Assembly (NCBI GenBank): GCA_017412115.1
Contig: JAFPYR010000040.1
Location: 1 to 64,000 of the forward strand
DNA from: Bacteroidales bacterium
GTDB taxonomy: Bacteria; Bacteroidota; Bacteroidia; Bacteroidales; UBA3824
Length of the DNA: 64,000 nucleotides
Reading direction: 5' to 3'
Made by a program: the position numbers and the translations under genes. Positions 52,766 through 62,718 of this stretch are shown one piece after another. Numbering within the stretch: the first letter of the stretch is position 1; each line of letters begins with the position of its first letter. Under the pieces are notes generated by a model, which searched no databases, had not been told where the DNA came from, and worked only from the letters and a program-made list of their open reading frames with translations.

Positions 52766-53476
52766 TTATAAAACGGTTTCCTTAAAAAATATCTCTCTGT
52801 AATATTCAATTCCGTTTTTGTTGATATTTTTTAGGAACGTTTTGCACATCGGGTAAAACTGCCAAAGCGAAACCAAAGCGGCTATCAGAGCGCAAATTAC
52901 CGTTACGAGAATATCAAGCGAATTTATTACGAGTTCGTGAGTTGCCACAACGCCGACCCATTTTAGAAATTGACGGATAAAAGTCATAACGGCAAGTCTA
53001 AAGGGCGATTTTGTGAAAATTAGACTTATGGATTTTCTGATGATAAAACTGCCTGCCGTTTTGAGTTTGTTTTTGACGCTGCCGTTCATATCAAACATTG
53101 CCTCGGTCTGAAGCCATAACAAAAATTTTCCGTTAGTTTTTCCTATCGTTTGGTTTGTCCTTAAATCTTTTTCTTGATAAATGTACATAACTTTCTGTTG
53201 TACAATATTTAAGAAAATCTGAAATTGTAAAAAGTCCAAAACGGCTAACGTTATCGAAATATATACTTGTAGCGGCAAAGTCGCCAAAAAAGTAAGTATG
53301 ACGGAAACAAAAGTGCAAAAATTAATGATTTTTTTGCATTTTTTCCGCTTTTCTTCTGTTGATAAATTTTCAAAATTATTCCCTTTTGTAAATTTTTCAT
53401 AATCTACACAAGAGATTTTCATCTTGAAAATTAGGATTAAAAACTCGTTGTATATGTCTAAAATTTTTTTCAGCAT
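52766..53476 (-). CDS. Hypothetical membrane protein
   Basis: The product has about 236 residues with hydrophobic segments near residues 52-95 and 190-215, separated by a Lys- and Phe-rich soluble part. The start at 53476 is preferred over an ATG 21 bases upstream because MLKKILDIYNEFL reads as a normal N-terminus, but either is possible. No family is recognised. It lies between the uridine kinase and glycosyltransferase genes on the opposite strand to the latter. Confidence 0.65.
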   Translation of the reverse strand: MLKKILDIYNEFLILIFKMKISCVDYEKFTKGNNFENLSTEEKRKKCKKIINFCTFVSVILTFLATLPLQVYISITLAVLDFLQFQIFLNIVQQKVMYIYQEKDLRTNQTIGKTNGKFLLWLQTEAMFDMNGSVKNKLKTAGSFIIRKSISLIFTKSPFRLAVMTFIRQFLKWVGVVATHELVINSLDILVTVICALIAALVSLWQFYPMCKTFLKNINKNGIEYYREIFFKETVL

Positions 53477-53526
53477 AATCAGCGGTAAAAATAACAAAAT
53501 CCGTGCAAATAGCGCAATATTTTTTT

Positions 53527-53534
53527 TAACTTTG
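53527..53534 (+). promoter_or_regulatory. -7 box of the glycosyltransferase pair
   Basis: TAACTTTG fits the Bacteroidota -7 consensus, 25 bases before the first glycosyltransferase ATG; no good -33 box is seen. Confidence 0.45.
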
Positions 53535-53558
53535 CACTGAAAAATTTTTTAAGAAAAA

Positions 53559-54470
53559 ATGTTTGCACCCGTTGTAATCTTTGCCTTCCAAAGGCCGGAA
53601 CATTTGGAAAAACTCGTGAAAAGTCTTCTTTTGAATAAGGAGGCTTCTCAAACGGATTTAATACTTTTTTGCGATGGTAAAAAGTCTGATAGTCAGATTG
53701 TTAATATAGAAAAAATAAAAGATTTTTCAAATAGAATTTCGGGGTTTAGGTCCGTGAAAAAAGTTTTCCGCCCTGAAAATTTCGGTCTTGCAAAAAATAT
53801 TATCAGCGGTCTCAACTATGTTTTCTTGGAATATTCTTCCGTGATAGTTTTGGAAGAGGATTTAATTGTGACGCAGAATTTTTTGAATTATATGAATTCG
53901 GCGTTGAATTTTTATAAAGACAAAAACGTTTTTTCTGTTGCCGGTTATACGCCTAATGTTGAACTTCCTGAAAATTACGAATTTACAACTTTCCCGATAA
54001 TGCGAAACTGCTCTTGGGGGTGGGCAACATGGAAAGATCGTTGGCTGAAGGTCGATTTTGAAGTCTCTGATTTTAAGGAATTTATCCGTGATGAAAATCA
54101 GCGTGAAAGGTTTAACGCTTCGGGTTCGGATTTAACGATGATGCTCTTGAAACAACAACTCGGAATAATTAATTCTTGGTCTGTAAGATTCTGTTATTCA
54201 GGTTTTAAGGCGGGAATGCCGACAATTTATCCAAGGAAATCCTTTGTTATCAACAACGGTGCTGACGGCTCGGGGACGAATGTCGGTTCAACAGAGAAAT
54301 ATGATACCGAGATTTTTGAAAACGTTACGGATTTTAATTTTTCGCCCGATTTGTCAATAAACGAAAAAATCCTGCATTCTTTTAAGAAAGCATACGATTG
54401 TTCGCTTTTTAGACGTGTTATAAATTATTGGAAACTAAAACGTTACTTAAAATCATGTTCGCTTACGTAA
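53559..54470 (+). CDS. Glycosyltransferase (GT2-like fold)
   Basis: This is a 303-residue GT-A fold protein. VVIFAFQRPEHLEKLVKSLL opens the nucleotide-binding half, and VIVLEEDLIVTQNFLNYM carries an E-E-D version of the DxD metal motif. GWATWKDRW is a conserved acceptor-side motif of this sub-family, which resembles eukaryotic GnT-I-like and bacterial surface-sugar transferases. No membrane helix is present, so it is probably cytoplasmic or peripheral. Its end overlaps the next glycosyltransferase gene by 16 bases. Confidence 0.85.
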   Translation: MFAPVVIFAFQRPEHLEKLVKSLLLNKEASQTDLILFCDGKKSDSQIVNIEKIKDFSNRISGFRSVKKVFRPENFGLAKNIISGLNYVFLEYSSVIVLEEDLIVTQNFLNYMNSALNFYKDKNVFSVAGYTPNVELPENYEFTTFPIMRNCSWGWATWKDRWLKVDFEVSDFKEFIRDENQRERFNASGSDLTMMLLKQQLGIINSWSVRFCYSGFKAGMPTIYPRKSFVINNGADGSGTNVGSTEKYDTEIFENVTDFNFSPDLSINEKILHSFKKAYDCSLFRRVINYWKLKRYLKSCSLT

Positions 54471-55300
54471 TTCTTCATTACCGCACTTTGGAAATTACAA
54501 AACAATGCGTGGAAAAGCTTATGAGACTTTTTCCAAAAAGCAAAATCGTTGTCGTTGATAATTTTAGCAATGACGGCAGTTTTGAGGTTTTGAGTACGCT
54601 TTACAATGGTTTTGAAAATTTTCACATTATTCAAAACAATCAGAATCTCGGTTTTGCTAAAGGTAACAATTCAGGTTATAGTTTCGTTAAAAATAATTAT
54701 AACGCTGATTTTGTGGTTGTTATGAATAACGATGTTTTTATTAACGATGAAAATTTTGAGAGCATAATTTCTGATTTTTATTCTCAACATCATTTTGCTA
54801 TTATCGGTCCTGACATTTTAACGCCGGAGAATAAGCATCAAAATCCTTTGTTGAAAGAATCGTTTTCTTCTTTTAGACTTTTTAAACAGATAGTTATTGA
54901 CAGTTTTCGTTTAATGTTTTTGAAAATCGGTTTGTTTGAAAAGAAAATTCTGAAAACTTATTCTGACACAAGTTGTTCATATAAGAAAACGGATTTTTTG
55001 CCGCAAATTTATGAAAACTGTGTTTTGCACGGTTCATGCGTTATTTTTACTAAAAAATGGATTGAAAATGAGAGTTTTGTGTTTTTGCCCCTGACTTTTC
55101 TTTACGGTGAGGAAATCCTTTTGGCGGATTATGCTCGAAAAAAAGGTTATCAAACGGGAATTTGTCCTTTTGCCCAAGTTCTTCATCTCGGGGGAAAATC
55201 CACTTTGCTTGACTTTAACGACAAGCAAAAGCAGATTTTTAAAACCAAGATGACCATTAAAGCATTTCTTTTGATTATAAAACAAAGATTTATTTGTTGA
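54455..55300 (+). CDS. Glycosyltransferase family 2 protein
   Basis: The product has 281 residues of the rhamnosyltransferase-like GT2 type. [53 protein letters not shown] and [16 protein letters not shown] (metal-binding D) are typical. The ATG at 54455 is chosen over one at 54428 because the domain starts there. It partners the preceding gene in a two-gene operon, and its last 11 bases overlap the convergent ribBA gene. Both transferases probably build one surface glycan. Confidence 0.88.
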   Translation: MFAYVILHYRTLEITKQCVEKLMRLFPKSKIVVVDNFSNDGSFEVLSTLYNGFENFHIIQNNQNLGFAKGNNSGYSFVKNNYNADFVVVMNNDVFINDENFESIISDFYSQHHFAIIGPDILTPENKHQNPLLKESFSSFRLFKQIVIDSFRLMFLKIGLFEKKILKTYSDTSCSYKKTDFLPQIYENCVLHGSCVIFTKKWIENESFVFLPLTFLYGEEILLADYARKKGYQTGICPFAQVLHLGGKSTLLDFNDKQKQIFKTKMTIKAFLLIIKQRFIC

Positions 55301-56489
55301 TATGCAAGAGATGTCCCATGCGGTCGCGTTTTGTCAGCATATAACGCTGATTGTATTGATTTGTAGGAAATTCAATCGGAACGTTTTCTACGATTTCCAG
55401 ACCGAAAGCCTCCAGACCGACGCGTTTAACGGGGTTGTTTGTTAAAAGACGCATTTTCTTAACGCCCAATTTCCTTAAAATTTCAGCACCGACGCCGTAA
55501 TCTCTTTCATCGGGGTCAAAACCGAGGTGAATGTTAGCATCAACGGTATCAAAACCTTCTTCTTGAAGTTTGTAGGCTTTGATTTTGTTGAAAAGTCCTA
55601 TGCCTCTGCCTTCCTGATTCATATAAAGCAAAACGCCTTTTCCGGCTTTGTTGATCTCTTCCATTGCTTTGTGAAGTTGATCTCCGCAGTCGCAGCGGAA
55701 ACTGCCGAAAATATCTCCCGTTGCACATGACGAATGAACTCTTACCAAAACGGGTTCGTCCTCCTCCCATGTGCCTTTTACTAATGCAGAATGTTCCAAA
55801 CCGTTGTTCAGCTGACGGAAAACCGTCATCTTGAAATCGCCGTATTTTGTCGGCATTATAACCTCGGGACTGCGCTCTACGGTTGTTTCTGTCTTCAAAC
55901 GGTATGCTATTAAATCCGCTATCGAAACTATTTTCATGCCGAATTTTTTTGCAATCTCTTCCAATTGCGGAAGTCTTGCCATTGTACCGTCGGGATTGAG
56001 TATTTCAATCAACGCCGCAACGGGTGAAAGACCTGCCAGGCGTGCAAAATCAACGGCAGCTTCGGTATGTCCGGCGCGTTTTAGAACGCCTCTGTCTTGT
56101 GCATAAAGCGGATTGATGTGTCCCGGTCTTGCAAAACTTTCAGGTACGGAGTCTTTGTCGGCTAATGCTTTAATCGTAGCTGTTCTGTCATGAACCGAAA
56201 CACCGGTTGTGCAGCCTTCTATTTTATCGACCGTAACGGTAAACGGCGTTCCGAGTATTGAGGTATTGTCTTCTACCTGTGCCGGAAGTTTCAACTCTTT
56301 TGCACGGCTTATCGTAATAGGCGCACACAAAACACCGCGACCGTTTTGAAGCATAAAATTAATCTTCTCTTGTGTGATAGTTTCTGCTGCCGTGATAAAA
56401 TCGCCTTCGTTTTCACGGTCTTCATCATCTACAACTATGATAATTTTGCCTTGCGCAAAATCTTTTATCGCATCTTCTATTCTGTCCAT
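55290..56489 (-). CDS. ribBA: Bifunctional DHBP synthase/GTP cyclohydrolase II
   Basis: This riboflavin-synthesis enzyme has two halves. The N-terminal RibB domain (about 1-200), with [11 protein letters not shown] and [21 protein letters not shown] text, makes 3,4-dihydroxy-2-butanone 4-phosphate. The C-terminal RibA domain (about 205-399) opens the GTP ring; its zinc cysteines lie in [20 protein letters not shown] and NQEGRGIGL is conserved. It is the last gene of the glsA-glsB-lptF/G string, 19 bases after lptF/G. No FMN riboswitch is visible upstream. Confidence 0.96.
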   Translation of the reverse strand: MDRIEDAIKDFAQGKIIIVVDDEDRENEGDFITAAETITQEKINFMLQNGRGVLCAPITISRAKELKLPAQVEDNTSILGTPFTVTVDKIEGCTTGVSVHDRTATIKALADKDSVPESFARPGHINPLYAQDRGVLKRAGHTEAAVDFARLAGLSPVAALIEILNPDGTMARLPQLEEIAKKFGMKIVSIADLIAYRLKTETTVERSPEVIMPTKYGDFKMTVFRQLNNGLEHSALVKGTWEEDEPVLVRVHSSCATGDIFGSFRCDCGDQLHKAMEEINKAGKGVLLYMNQEGRGIGLFNKIKAYKLQEEGFDTVDANIHLGFDPDERDYGVGAEILRKLGVKKMRLLTNNPVKRVGLEAFGLEIVENVPIEFPTNQYNQRYMLTKRDRMGHLLHINK

Positions 56490-56508
56490 ATTTATTTAAT
56501 GAGGTATG

Positions 56509-58458
56509 TTAATTTTTTTCAACTTGTTCCGTAGCGGGTTTTTCCGACATTTGCTTTTTCTTTTTAACGGAGGTTGCCGCTAAAATTATTGATACGGAAC
56601 ATATTATCACGGCAAGTATTGCAAATTTGCTCTTAAATTTGTATTTCTTGTTTAGAATAATTACTATACCTGCCAAAACTAATCCTATTATGCCGAAACC
56701 TATTGCTGCTTTTTTCATCGGTGAAAACGACAAGCCGAAGGCTATGCCGCCCGCAACGTATGCAAAAACTTGAAGCGAATTTCTTACGGGATAATCTTTT
56801 TGACTGCCGTAAGTGTCCGAGAAACGTTTTAAACCGGAGAAAAATCCTCCGATTTTCTTGAAAAATGCTGCCCAAGCCTCTTTGTTGAAAATTTGAGCAT
56901 CAACAGTGGCTTTGTATGTTAAGAAAATTCCAAGCGGTAATATTATAAACGAACTCAACCACATTCCTTGCCAAGGCTCCCAAACGCCTTCCCTTGCCAT
57001 TTTCATTCCTGCGGTCGAAATCATATAATAAATCAAAAACACAAGAACCGAAACCACTATCGGAAGTCCGAATCCGCCTTTTCTGATAATTGCTCCTAAA
57101 GGTGCACCGATAAAAAAGAATATCAGACACGCAAAGGATAACGTAAATTTTTGATGCCATGCGTTTCTGAATCTGGCAATTAAACGTTTTCTTGAAATAA
57201 AGTCCTCTTCGTTCCTTGTTATAAGTGATTGCGCTTCAGTCGCAAATTCTTTGGTCTTGTTGATAACGCTTTGTTTGTCTTGTTCGCTCATGTTAGCGTA
57301 AATGGAGTCCAAATCAACGGCTATTTTCAAATCTTTGGTATCTACGGAATACACAAAATTGCGCAGTGAATCTTTATTGATGGCGATTTTTAGCTTTATG
57401 ATGGAATCCTCGTGCTTGTAGGCAGAGTCCTGTTTAGCATAATCCTCCGATGAAAGCTCGTCAGGATTCAATAAATCACGACTTTGAGACTGAACGTGCG
57501 GTTTATTAACACGGGTTCTTAATATGCTGTCCTTAAATTCTCTGTCGCGGTGTGTGGCTCTTTTAAGATAATAATGTGACGTCAGGTTTTCTGATAAGTC
57601 CTCTGTTCTGCGGTTATAAATGCCTTGAAGCGAGTCAGTACTTCTTGTCAGACGGAAAATGTCCTGAACCTGATAGGAATTTCTGAAAAGACTTTCGTCG
57701 CTGCGGTTGAAATCAAAACCCGAAAGGTTGAAAAGAAACGTCTGCTTTTTAAAAACGTCTTTGCGGAAAGGATATTTCTTTTCAGTACCGTTGGTGCGGT
57801 TGTCCATTTCGTCGTAACTGATGCCGTTATAAAGCGTTACAAGCATATATCTGCCGTCTGCGGTCATCGTCATCGAACCCGAATCGGCTACCGTTACACT
57901 CTTGCAGCCTTTGTCTTTGGTATGGTCGTAAACAATAAAATCATACATCATGTTGGTTTTCGGATTTTTTTTCGATACCCTGATGCTGAAATTCTGAATG
58001 TCATTGTTGAAAATGCCGGGTTTTATGTTCATCTCCGGACGTTGCGACTGAATACTATAAATCAATGCCCTGAATTTCAAATTGGCATACGGAATTATAT
58101 CGTTAGCAATAAAAAACGCTCCTATACTGATAATTAACGTTAGAATTATAAGCGGAGTCATCGTCCTTTGAAGCGAAATTCCTGAGGCTTTGATAGCCGT
58201 TAATTCAAATTTTTCGCCCAAGTTGCCGAATGTCATAATCGAGGCTAACAATATTGCAAGCGGCAGTGCCATCGGTATAAGACTTATTGAGGCTAATCCC
58301 AAAAACTCTGCTATGACAGAACTTTCAAGTCCTTTGCCGACCAAATCGTCAATGTATTTCCAAAGAAATTGCATAAGGAGCACAAATAGCGAAATAAAAA
58401 ATGTCGCTATTAACGGTCCGAAATACGATTTGAGCAAAAAAATGTCTAATTTTTTCAT
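56509..58458 (-). CDS. LptF/LptG family permease
   Basis: This is a 649-residue YjgP/YjgQ-type membrane protein of the lipopolysaccharide export ABC transporter. Transmembrane helices cluster at the N-terminus (about residues 10-125) and C-terminus (about 430-530 and 570-640). A large periplasmic domain lies between, including RPEMNIKPGIFNNDIQNFSIR. The single long Bacteroidota form often stands alone instead of as an LptF-LptG pair. Its ATG overlaps the stop of the upstream acyltransferase gene by four bases (ATGA). Confidence 0.93.
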   Translation of the reverse strand: MKKLDIFLLKSYFGPLIATFFISLFVLLMQFLWKYIDDLVGKGLESSVIAEFLGLASISLIPMALPLAILLASIMTFGNLGEKFELTAIKASGISLQRTMTPLIILTLIISIGAFFIANDIIPYANLKFRALIYSIQSQRPEMNIKPGIFNNDIQNFSIRVSKKNPKTNMMYDFIVYDHTKDKGCKSVTVADSGSMTMTADGRYMLVTLYNGISYDEMDNRTNGTEKKYPFRKDVFKKQTFLFNLSGFDFNRSDESLFRNSYQVQDIFRLTRSTDSLQGIYNRRTEDLSENLTSHYYLKRATHRDREFKDSILRTRVNKPHVQSQSRDLLNPDELSSEDYAKQDSAYKHEDSIIKLKIAINKDSLRNFVYSVDTKDLKIAVDLDSIYANMSEQDKQSVINKTKEFATEAQSLITRNEEDFISRKRLIARFRNAWHQKFTLSFACLIFFFIGAPLGAIIRKGGFGLPIVVSVLVFLIYYMISTAGMKMAREGVWEPWQGMWLSSFIILPLGIFLTYKATVDAQIFNKEAWAAFFKKIGGFFSGLKRFSDTYGSQKDYPVRNSLQVFAYVAGGIAFGLSFSPMKKAAIGFGIIGLVLAGIVIILNKKYKFKSKFAILAVIICSVSIILAATSVKKKKQMSEKPATEQVEKN

Positions 58459-59390
58459 ATTTTAGAATAAGTATCCAAATGCCTTGCTTTTTTTTCAGGG
58501 AAAACATCCTCTACGTTGATAAGTATTCCCGTTTCTTCAACGCCGCCGAAATACGGATTTATTGCCGTTCCGAAAACTTTCATCGTTGAAGAAAGGTTCA
58601 TGTAAGCGTTTACCAAAGGCGGAATGTTCTCTCCTAAAGAACGGACTAACTGATTGAGTATCTTAAAGTCCTGTTTGAAATTATCTCCCGAAAAAGTCTT
58701 TTTGATAATTTCAAAATCTATGTGCCTTTTTATAGGATTTTCGGTGTAAACAAGTCCTTCCTTATCCTTAAAATACAAATCCAAAAAGCCTAAAATATAA
58801 TCTCTTGCCTCTTGATTGAAAGAAGGATACATCGTAACTTTTCCGAAAAAATATTTTATGTGGTCTTCCCTCTGACGGTAAATCGCACCAAGACCGTCCC
58901 AAAGATTGTCCAATGCAAAAATGGCAAGCCTTGAGTTTTGTTTACTCTGAAACTTCGGCTGAATGAAACTTCTGCCAAGTTCTATGGTTTTGGGCATATA
59001 CTCTTTGATAAACTTGTCTGAAAACTTAAAAATTTCAGCTGTCGAGAGTTCAGGCTGTCCGTTAGAATTGAACTCAACGTTGCAACTCAAATCTTTGAAA
59101 CGGTAGCCTCCGAGTATTTCTTGGTTTTCATCGTTCCAAACAATCAACTGCTGATACGGAAACTCACAAGTATCAGCCTCGTCAATGTCTGTTTTTTTGC
59201 CGACTCCGCCGCCTGAATCCCTGAATGAAATTTCTCTCAATCTGCCTACTTCCTGCATAAGGGACGGCGAATTATGTGAATCGAAAACATAAATTTTGTT
59301 GCCTCCGTAATTTGTGGGGCGTAAAAATTTATCTTCCGTAAGTTCCTTTTTTAGAAAACTTTTTTCTACCGGTGCAATTATATCTTCCAT
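58455..59390 (-). CDS. glsB: GNAT/OlsB-like N-acyltransferase, probable GlsB
   Basis: This is a 311-residue acyltransferase of the hemolysin/OlsB-like GNAT type. LREISFRDSGGGVGKKTD, YQQLIVWNDENQEILGGYRF and ELGRSFIQPKFQ are conserved in the group. In Bacteroides thetaiotaomicron the equivalent GlsB N-acylates glycine in glycine-lipid synthesis. The assignment is supported by the PlsC-like GlsA gene directly upstream (10 bases) on the same strand. Ornithine as the amino acid acceptor is the alternative. Confidence 0.82.
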   Translation of the reverse strand: MEDIIAPVEKSFLKKELTEDKFLRPTNYGGNKIYVFDSHNSPSLMQEVGRLREISFRDSGGGVGKKTDIDEADTCEFPYQQLIVWNDENQEILGGYRFKDLSCNVEFNSNGQPELSTAEIFKFSDKFIKEYMPKTIELGRSFIQPKFQSKQNSRLAIFALDNLWDGLGAIYRQREDHIKYFFGKVTMYPSFNQEARDYILGFLDLYFKDKEGLVYTENPIKRHIDFEIIKKTFSGDNFKQDFKILNQLVRSLGENIPPLVNAYMNLSSTMKVFGTAINPYFGGVEETGILINVEDVFPEKKARHLDTYSKI

Positions 59391-59400
59391 CTCTCTTGTT

Positions 59401-60231
59401 TTATCTTTTTATGCTTGGGGCCAAAGCGTAAGTCCTCTCTCTTACAAGATTTACTCTATCTTGCGGAGTTTTTTCTTTTTCTAATTCTTCGACCATAACG
59501 GGTGTGCCAAAGTACAAATTTATCGGTTTGTCGTGATATTTAAATACTTCTGAGGGCAACAAAATCAATTCATAATTAAATTTTATGCCGATTTTCTTTC
59601 TGATTAATGCAGTATTATAAAAAAAACTACTGTTTAACGCATCAACAAAAACCGGTACTATGGGCAAAGAATGTTTTAAGGATTTTTCAATAAAATTTTT
59701 CTTCCATTGTAAATCCTGAATCTTCCCGTCAATCTTCCTTGAAACCAATCCCGCTGGAAAAATACAGATATTCTCTTCTGAAGAATATAAGTTTTCAATG
59801 TTTTCAAAAATCTCCGGCGTATTGTGTCCGTAAACATTAACACCGCAAAAAACCTCTTTTAAGTTTTCGATGTTTAGCAAAAGCTCGTTTACGATGCCTT
59901 TTGACTTACCGAAATGCTTACTCACGGCACTTATTACCGCCAAACCGTCAATACCGCCCAAAGGATGATTGGCTACAAAAACCATTTTACCTTGGTTTTT
60001 GATGTTTTCCAAACCGTGACAGAGAATTTCTACATTGAAATCCTTGAATACAGCATCTATAAAATCAACGCCGTAAAGGTGTCCGTACAAATTCAAAAGG
60101 CGGTTGATTTTGTTTTGACAAATGATTTTCTCCAATGCGGAAACCGCAAAATGCGGCAACCTATTATAAAGTTTTGGGTTTTTGTTCTTTATAATAGTTT
60201 CAATGTCAATGATTTTTCTATATTTTTCCAA
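59401..60231 (-). CDS. glsA: PlsC-like O-acyltransferase, probable GlsA
   Basis: This is a 276-residue membrane-associated acyltransferase. VANHPLGGIDGLAV is the first acyltransferase block, followed by NELLLNIENLKEVFCGVN and IFPAGLVSRKIDGKIQDLQW. It would add a second fatty acid to the hydroxyl of the N-acylated amino acid made by the neighbouring GlsB-like enzyme. Pairing and order match the Bacteroides glycine-lipid genes. A good promoter lies upstream. The lipids are important for stress and colonisation in Bacteroides; that is family knowledge only. Confidence 0.83.
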   Translation of the reverse strand: MEKYRKIIDIETIIKNKNPKLYNRLPHFAVSALEKIICQNKINRLLNLYGHLYGVDFIDAVFKDFNVEILCHGLENIKNQGKMVFVANHPLGGIDGLAVISAVSKHFGKSKGIVNELLLNIENLKEVFCGVNVYGHNTPEIFENIENLYSSEENICIFPAGLVSRKIDGKIQDLQWKKNFIEKSLKHSLPIVPVFVDALNSSFFYNTALIRKKIGIKFNYELILLPSEVFKYHDKPINLYFGTPVMVEELEKEKTPQDRVNLVRERTYALAPSIKR

Positions 60232-60262
60232 TCTGCGTTCGGATTTCTATTTTTTTAGACTA

Positions 60263-60295
60263 CAAAGGTAAAAATTTTTTTTTGAATGTATCAAA
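60263..60295 (-). promoter_or_regulatory. Promoter of the glsA-glsB-lptF/G-ribBA operon
   Basis: On the minus strand TTTG (60295-60292), a 21-base spacer and TACCTTTG (60270-60263) match the Bacteroidota promoter, 31 bases before the glsA ATG. Confidence 0.65.
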
Positions 60296-60337
60296 CAATT
60301 TTTCTTAACAAGATAAAAAAAACAGATTCTCCATGAT

Positions 60338-60377
60338 GAAAAAACGGACTGCCGCTTTGAAAAAAAACGTCAGCCCG
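60338..60377 (-). terminator. Intrinsic terminator of leuB
   Basis: On the minus strand CGGGCTG (60377-60371) pairs with CAGTCCG (60351-60345) with one G-U pair, followed by a run of six T. It lies 37 bases past the leuB stop. Confidence 0.7.
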
Positions 60378-60413
60378 CATGAAAAAACAAAGTAATGTTT
60401 ATTTGAAAGTTTT

Positions 60414-61481
60414 TTATTTCGTGTTAAGAATAGCCTTTTCGATATAATCGCCGACTTCTTTTGTTCCGTAAGCTTTACCTTCAGCGATGTCTTCGGTGCG
60501 GATACCGTCAAGGAGAGCTTTGTTTACGGCGTCAGTAACGATTTGAGCCTCTTCTTTCAAACCGAATCCCGTTTCCAAAAGCATAGCAGCCGAAAGAATT
60601 GCAGCCATCGGGTTAGCGATGTTTTTGCCGGCAGCCTGAGGATAAGAGCCGTGAATAGGTTCAAAAAGTGATGTGTAAACACCGATTGACGCACTCGGCA
60701 TCAAGCCCATACTTCCGGTGATAACAGAAGCCTCGTCCGTTAAAATGTCGCCGAAAGTGTTTTCCGTTACCATAACGTCGAAATCTTTCGGTGTCGTAAC
60801 AATTCTCATTGAGGCATTATCTACAAACATGTATGAAGTTTCTACTTCGGGATAATCTTTACTGATTCTCTGAGCCGTTTCCCTCCAAAGTCTTGAAGAT
60901 GCCAAAACGTTTGCTTTATCAACAACTAAAAGTTTCTTTCTGCGTTTCAAAGAAAGTTCGTAAGCGCATTTCAAAATTCTTTCAATCTCATAAACCGAAT
61001 AAAGGTTTGTATCGAAAGCTGATTTGCCGTCTTCCGTGCGGCCTTTCATTCCAAAATACATTCCGCCTGTAAGTTCCCTTACTACAACGAAATCTGCACC
61101 GTCAACGATTTCTTTTTTTATCGGTGATTTGTGGATAAGGGCAGGAAAAGTATAAATAGGACGGATATTAGCAAAAAGTTCAAGGCGTTTTCTGATAGCT
61201 AAAAGTCCTTGTTCGGGACGAACTTTTGCGTTCGGGTCGTTGTCGTATTTCGGAGAACCGAATGCACCGAAAAGTACTGCGTCAGATTTTTTACAAATAT
61301 CAACCGTTTCATCGGGCATCGGATTGCCGCAGGCGTCGATCGCTGCTGCTCCGCCCAATACTGGAACGTATGTGAATTTATGACCTCTGATTTTTTCTAT
61401 TGCCTGAAGTGCTTTTTGCGCTTCAGCAATTACCTCGGGACCTATGCCGTCGCCGGGTAACACTGCTATTTGTTTGTTCAT
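60414..61481 (-). CDS. leuB: 3-isopropylmalate dehydrogenase
   Basis: This enzyme oxidises and decarboxylates 3-isopropylmalate in leucine synthesis. The N-terminal [21 protein letters not shown]-like arginine motif in [22 protein letters not shown] (residues about 87-108), [20 protein letters not shown] and the NAD-site [12 protein letters not shown] with [13 protein letters not shown] are all present. The length is 355 residues. No other leu genes are in the window. It is driven by a promoter that is duplicated about 2 kb away. Confidence 0.96.
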   Translation of the reverse strand: MNKQIAVLPGDGIGPEVIAEAQKALQAIEKIRGHKFTYVPVLGGAAAIDACGNPMPDETVDICKKSDAVLFGAFGSPKYDNDPNAKVRPEQGLLAIRKRLELFANIRPIYTFPALIHKSPIKKEIVDGADFVVVRELTGGMYFGMKGRTEDGKSAFDTNLYSVYEIERILKCAYELSLKRRKKLLVVDKANVLASSRLWRETAQRISKDYPEVETSYMFVDNASMRIVTTPKDFDVMVTENTFGDILTDEASVITGSMGLMPSASIGVYTSLFEPIHGSYPQAAGKNIANPMAAILSAAMLLETGFGLKEEAQIVTDAVNKALLDGIRTEDIAEGKAYGTKEVGDYIEKAILNTK

Positions 61482-61506
61482 TTTCGTATTAGAATTTGAA
61501 ATATTA

Positions 61507-61548
61507 TTTTGCGCAAATTTAATTATTAAAATCTATTTTTCAAAGTTT
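61507..61548. repeat. 42-base promoter repeat, copy A
   Basis: This stretch matches 63570-63611 at 41 of 42 positions. On the minus strand it carries TTTG (61544-61541), a 19-base spacer and TAAATTTG (61521-61514), which is the likely promoter of leuB. Confidence 0.85.
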
Positions 61549-61549
61549 T

Positions 61550-62302
61550 TTATTCGCAAATTATTCTGGGTGGTTTTATTTCCGGACAAGGTGATTGTTC
61601 TCCGCATTGGTATTTAGAAAACCAATCAGCCAAAAAGTCTTGCGCCCATGGTCCGTATTCTGAGTCAAAAGTTAAAAATTCCTCAACTTTATCAGTTTTT
61701 GATGTTATTTTGTACATTTTATTAAGGGCGTGATATATTATATATATATTCCCGTCGTAACCGTAAAACATATCGTTATATACAAAATATAATGATTTAC
61801 TATTATAATTAGAATATAGTATATTAATATTTTCGTAATCGGGAGTACCGTTAATAATATTAACAGACATGACTTCTATTAAATTTCTGAGATCTTTTGT
61901 TTCTGTTTTACAGAAGTAGTATATTTTACTATTATCACGGGAAATTATGGAATTAAGGATGTATGTATATGCAACCTCTTGGCGTGCATGAAGTATTAGT
62001 TCACTTTTCCTTACAAAATTACCTGTTTGCCTGTCAAAATCGCCGTGGCAAACAATACTGTCGTATAGAAAATTAGCAGTATAATGTTTACAATCGCTTG
62101 ATAAATGTATTTTTATATCGTGATTATTGGGATTGTTAATTTTTCTGTCAATATTAATAATCTCCTTAAACTCAACGCCTGAATTTGTTATCAGATATTT
62201 GTATATAATATCACTGTCGTAAAATATCAGCCAAATATCGTTGCAATTGGAATGATGCACTAAAATCCGATCAAATAAGAAAAAATTCTTTTCATTATTC
62301 AA
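61550..62302 (-). CDS. C-terminal part of a frameshifted beta-propeller-like secreted protein
   Basis: This 250-residue frame has no signal peptide and no convincing start codon; only a TTG at 62302 is available. Its content (LVHHSNCNDIWLIFYDS, YKYLITNSG, LYFVYNDMFYGYDGNIYII) is the middle of a Bacteroidota secreted family with repeated strands, whose N-terminus is encoded in the upstream frame (62329-62718). The two frames meet at a run of ten A on the coding strand (62341-62332). One added A or two removed would join them into a product of about 390 residues. The C-terminus (CGEQSPCPEIKPPRIICE) has no clear sorting domain. Confidence 0.6.
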   Translation of the reverse strand: MNNEKNFFLFDRILVHHSNCNDIWLIFYDSDIIYKYLITNSGVEFKEIINIDRKINNPNNHDIKIHLSSDCKHYTANFLYDSIVCHGDFDRQTGNFVRKSELILHARQEVAYTYILNSIISRDNSKIYYFCKTETKDLRNLIEVMSVNIINGTPDYENINILYSNYNSKSLYFVYNDMFYGYDGNIYIIYHALNKMYKITSKTDKVEEFLTFDSEYGPWAQDFLADWFSKYQCGEQSPCPEIKPPRIICE

Positions 62303-62328
62303 TTCGTTTAATGAATGAACTTTTTCAA

Positions 62329-62718
62329 CTATTTTTTTTTTATTATATCAATTAGTACATATTGTTTACCTCTAAATAAATAAACCATTTTATTATCTAT
62401 AGGTGAAGGTACGAAAAATGATGTATTGTCGTGATCTTCAAATATATTATTTAGATCTTCTATTTGTTCATTATTTCCGTCGTATAATATATCAAATTTT
62501 TCTATCAATTGAATTTTTCCGTCGGAATCAGTGTATAAGAGACTACAGAATATGTCATCTTTTGCTTCGGGTTTTACAGGTTTTTTATTAAAATCAATAA
62601 TATAATTACCTATACTCCAAATTGATACATGTTTGGATTGTGCAAATGTATATTGAAAAAAAATATTGAGGATTATAAAAATCCCCAATATTTTAAATAT
62701 TAATCTTCTTCTTCCCAT
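62329..62718 (-). CDS. N-terminal part of the frameshifted secreted protein
   Basis: This 129-residue frame starts with a basic N-terminus and signal peptide (about residues 1-26, ending YTFAQ). It continues HVSIWSIGNYIIDFN, LLYTDSDGKIQLIEKFDILYDG (residues about 60-81) and VPSPIDNKMVYLFRG, the opening blades of the same family as the following frame. It ends in KKK-stop right at the ten-A run. The start overlaps the end of the FISUMP-like gene by 19 bases, so the two are translationally close. It is best read with the next frame as one gene. Confidence 0.6.
   Translation of the reverse strand: MGRRRLIFKILGIFIILNIFFQYTFAQSKHVSIWSIGNYIIDFNKKPVKPEAKDDIFCSLLYTDSDGKIQLIEKFDILYDGNNEQIEDLNNIFEDHDNTSFFVPSPIDNKMVYLFRGKQYVLIDIIKKK

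Noticed and set aside
56490..56508. Possible FMN riboswitch before ribBA
   Set aside because: Only 19 bases separate ribBA from the upstream gene, far too short for the element, and no RFN-like motif is visible within the preceding coding end.
57625..58137. 170-residue open frame on the plus strand
   Set aside because: It lies wholly antisense to the clear LptF/LptG gene, has no family motif and no promoter; it is a shadow of that gene.
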